Below, piece after piece: positions 15,181-16,331 of a stretch of 16,331 nt of DNA; position 1 is the first letter of the stretch, and the number at the start of each line of letters is the position of its first letter. Both the position numbers and the translations under genes were made by a program. The DNA comes from Candidatus Heimdallarchaeota archaeon. GTDB lineage: Archaea > Asgardarchaeota > Heimdallarchaeia > Heimdallarchaeales > Kariarchaeaceae. The notes beneath the pieces are model-generated. The model ran no database searches, was not told where the DNA came from, and was given only the letters and a program-made list of their open reading frames with translations. The DNA is taken from assembly GCA_029882335.1 (NCBI GenBank), contig JAOUKW010000044.1:1-16331 (forward strand), given 5' to 3'.

Positions 15181-15438
15181 TTAAATCTTATTGGTATGAG
15201 TTTCTTGGGATTGAAATTTCAAAAGGATTGACGAACTTACGATGAAAATAATTAACCAAATTAAGGACAGATCACCATTAATTTCAATTGATATTTTTCC
15301 TTTAATTATAGCTAAATTGATTTTTGCAATTTTAATAGATAAAAAGATAATACCATAAAATGATAATAAAATTAAATAATTGATTTCTAGAAGACTGGAT
15401 ATGGTGTTTCTTTGTTCAACTTTAAAATTGTTTTCCAT
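15181..15438 (-). CDS. Small two-helix membrane protein
   Basis: An 85-residue protein of unrecognised family. Residues 1-15 are polar, about 17-38 (LEINYLILLSFYGIIFLSI) form a first membrane helix, a basic/polar loop of about 39-56 contains KINLAIIKGKISIEINGD, and about 57-74 (LSLIWLIIFIVSSSILLKF) form a second helix, followed by a short polar tail. It has an AGGT ribosome-binding-like motif six bases before ATG 15438 and a TATATAAT-type box about 28 bases above, which together favour a real gene over a chance frame. It is divergent from the MFS transporter. No function can be assigned; a hairpin-like membrane anchor or regulator is possible. Confidence 0.5.
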   Translation of the reverse strand: MENNFKVEQRNTISSLLEINYLILLSFYGIIFLSIKIAKINLAIIKGKISIEINGDLSLIWLIIFIVSSSILLKFQSQETHTNKI

Positions 15439-15460
15439 CTAATTACCTTATGCTAATATG

Positions 15461-15470
15461 ATTATATAAT
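15461..15470 (-). promoter_or_regulatory. TATA box of the small membrane protein gene
   Basis: ATTATATAAT, one of the better TATA matches in the window, centred about 28 bases before ATG 15438 on the minus strand. Confidence 0.4.
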
Positions 15471-15550
15471 TTAGTATTTATAAACTTTAATACAGACAAT
15501 AATAAATTTTTGATAAAATGATTCACTCTAATATCAAATAATTTTTGGTT

Positions 15551-15569
15551 ACATATAATAATTATAAAT
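15551..15569 (+). promoter_or_regulatory. TATA box region of the MFS transporter gene
   Basis: Two overlapping A/T cores, ATATAATA (15553-15560) and ATTATAAAT (15561-15569). The first is about 29 bases before ATG 15586, consistent with a leaderless start there. Confidence 0.35.
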
Positions 15570-15585
15570 TAATATTTTTAATGGG

Positions 15586-16331
15586 ATGACAGATACATTC
15601 ATCTTTATAATTGTAGAAGCAGGGAGAAAAATATTGAGCGATGTTTTTAAATTAACAAGGCTGAGTTATATCGTTGTTTTTGGTTCTTCCATTCCATCCC
15701 TGATTGGAGGAATTGTAGAACCTACAATTGCACCATATTTAGAAGAATTAGGTGCCAGTAACGAACGAATTGGAAATATACTGGCTATGCGTTGGTTAAT
15801 CGTTGCACTTGCTTCAATCCCCTTTGCATTATTGGCAAGTAGAATTGGTTATATCAAGGTTTTATATATAGCAAGTATAGGTCCAGGATTGGCAGGGATC
15901 TGTTTATACTTTCTTAACGGAGTAAATGCAGTAATCTTCTTTTATTTATTTTTAGGCTTATCTGGTGCAGCTTCCAGTGGTCCTGGTGCTGCTATATTGG
16001 CAGAAAATGAAGGTACAAAACGTGTTGCGGCATTTGCTCTATTTTCAATAACATGGATGATACCTCCAGCATTGGGTGCCGCGATTTCTATGTATTGGTT
16101 TAGAACCACCACAACCTACAATCCCGGAGTGTTGTCAACTATTTTTATATTAGTATTAATATTTGGAATAATTGGTTTTGGTATTTTTGCAATCCTACTA
16201 ATTAAATATAGGTCTGATGATAAATCTACTGAAAATGAAATTATACCGATTAAAGCTCAATTTGAACTTTTGTTCATTCGTATTGTTGTAATTCCTGTTA
16301 TTCTATTGATGCTGGTTAATTTTCTTAGTGG
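15586..16331 (+). CDS. Major facilitator superfamily transporter, C-terminus cut by window edge
   Basis: The first 248 residues of a 12-helix-type MFS permease; the frame is open to the window end. Helices fall at about 28-48, 66-84, 91-110, 113-133, 147-169 and 183-206, then a charged cytoplasmic loop (207-227, KYRSDDKSTENE) and the start of helix 7 (230-247). The loop between helices 2 and 3, ASRIGYIKVLYIA, is a degenerate motif A, lacking the usual Asp. SGAASSGPGAAILAE (126-140) in helix 4 to loop 4-5 fits the family. Substrate is unknown; such proteins in this family shape are often drug or sugar effluxers. ATG 15586 is chosen because of the TATA boxes; TTG 15634 is a strong rival since GGGAG stands seven bases before it and residues 1-16 are not needed by the fold. 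Lacks half the protein in this window. Confidence 0.88.
   Translation, partial: MTDTFIFIIVEAGRKILSDVFKLTRLSYIVVFGSSIPSLIGGIVEPTIAPYLEELGASNERIGNILAMRWLIVALASIPFALLASRIGYIKVLYIASIGPGLAGICLYFLNGVNAVIFFYLFLGLSGAASSGPGAAILAENEGTKRVAAFALFSITWMIPPALGAAISMYWFRTTTTYNPGVLSTIFILVLIFGIIGFGIFAILLIKYRSDDKSTENEIIPIKAQFELLFIRIVVIPVILLMLVNFLS

Overview
The window is an AT-rich stretch of archaeal chromosome. The archaeal reading rests on TATA/BRE-like boxes about 26-29 bases before many start codons (leaderless layout), an archaeal-style GGAGTGA ribosome binding site, a seryl-tRNA synthetase with an archaeal-looking catalytic core, and a large soluble protein that alternates receiver-like and roadblock/longin-like domains. 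That last feature, with kinesin-light-chain-type TPR proteins and a very AT-rich genome, makes an Asgard archaeon (Promethearchaeota, perhaps Heimdallarchaeia-like) my best guess. It is an inference, not a proof.

Layout. 1-2301 (minus): a soluble TPR sensor histidine kinase cut by the left edge inside its ATPase domain. 2395-3738 (minus): serS. 3796-5691 (minus): a two-fold repeated pseudo-receiver plus roadblock-like protein. 5851-7510 (minus): a two-gene unit of a zinc-dependent aspartoacylase/desuccinylase-like enzyme and an overlapping C39-like cysteine peptidase. 7594-9363 (minus): a TPR protein and a NUDIX hydrolase. 9495-9872 (plus): RidA. 9908-12219 (minus): a family 2 glycosyltransferase and a UDP-sugar 6-dehydrogenase, a surface-glycan pair. 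12485-14637: an aminoglycoside-nucleotidyltransferase-like protein (plus), a homocysteine S-methyltransferase (minus) and a lone response regulator (plus). 14638-15180: a gene-free stretch richer in GC than its surroundings, holding what looks like debris of an IS200/IS605 (TnpB) element. 15181-15438 (minus): a small two-helix membrane protein. 15586 to the right edge (plus): an MFS transporter, cut by the window end.

How the genes relate. Signalling is the main theme: a TPR histidine kinase, a lone receiver protein and the REC/roadblock protein lie within 15 kb but are not adjacent, so their wiring cannot be read from the map. The rest is housekeeping or small-molecule handling (serS, NUDIX, RidA, homocysteine methyltransferase) and glycan synthesis.

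The least ordinary features are: (i) a pair of nearly identical 56-59 bp sequences in inverted orientation at 12286-12341 and 15004-15062, bracketing the three genes between them and readable in the same frame as related peptides; (ii) the TnpB-tail-like fragment with a tight hairpin at 14693-14836; (iii) the duplicated pseudo-receiver/roadblock protein; (iv) the coupled M14-like/C39-like hydrolase pair. I see no CRISPR array, tRNA or rRNA.
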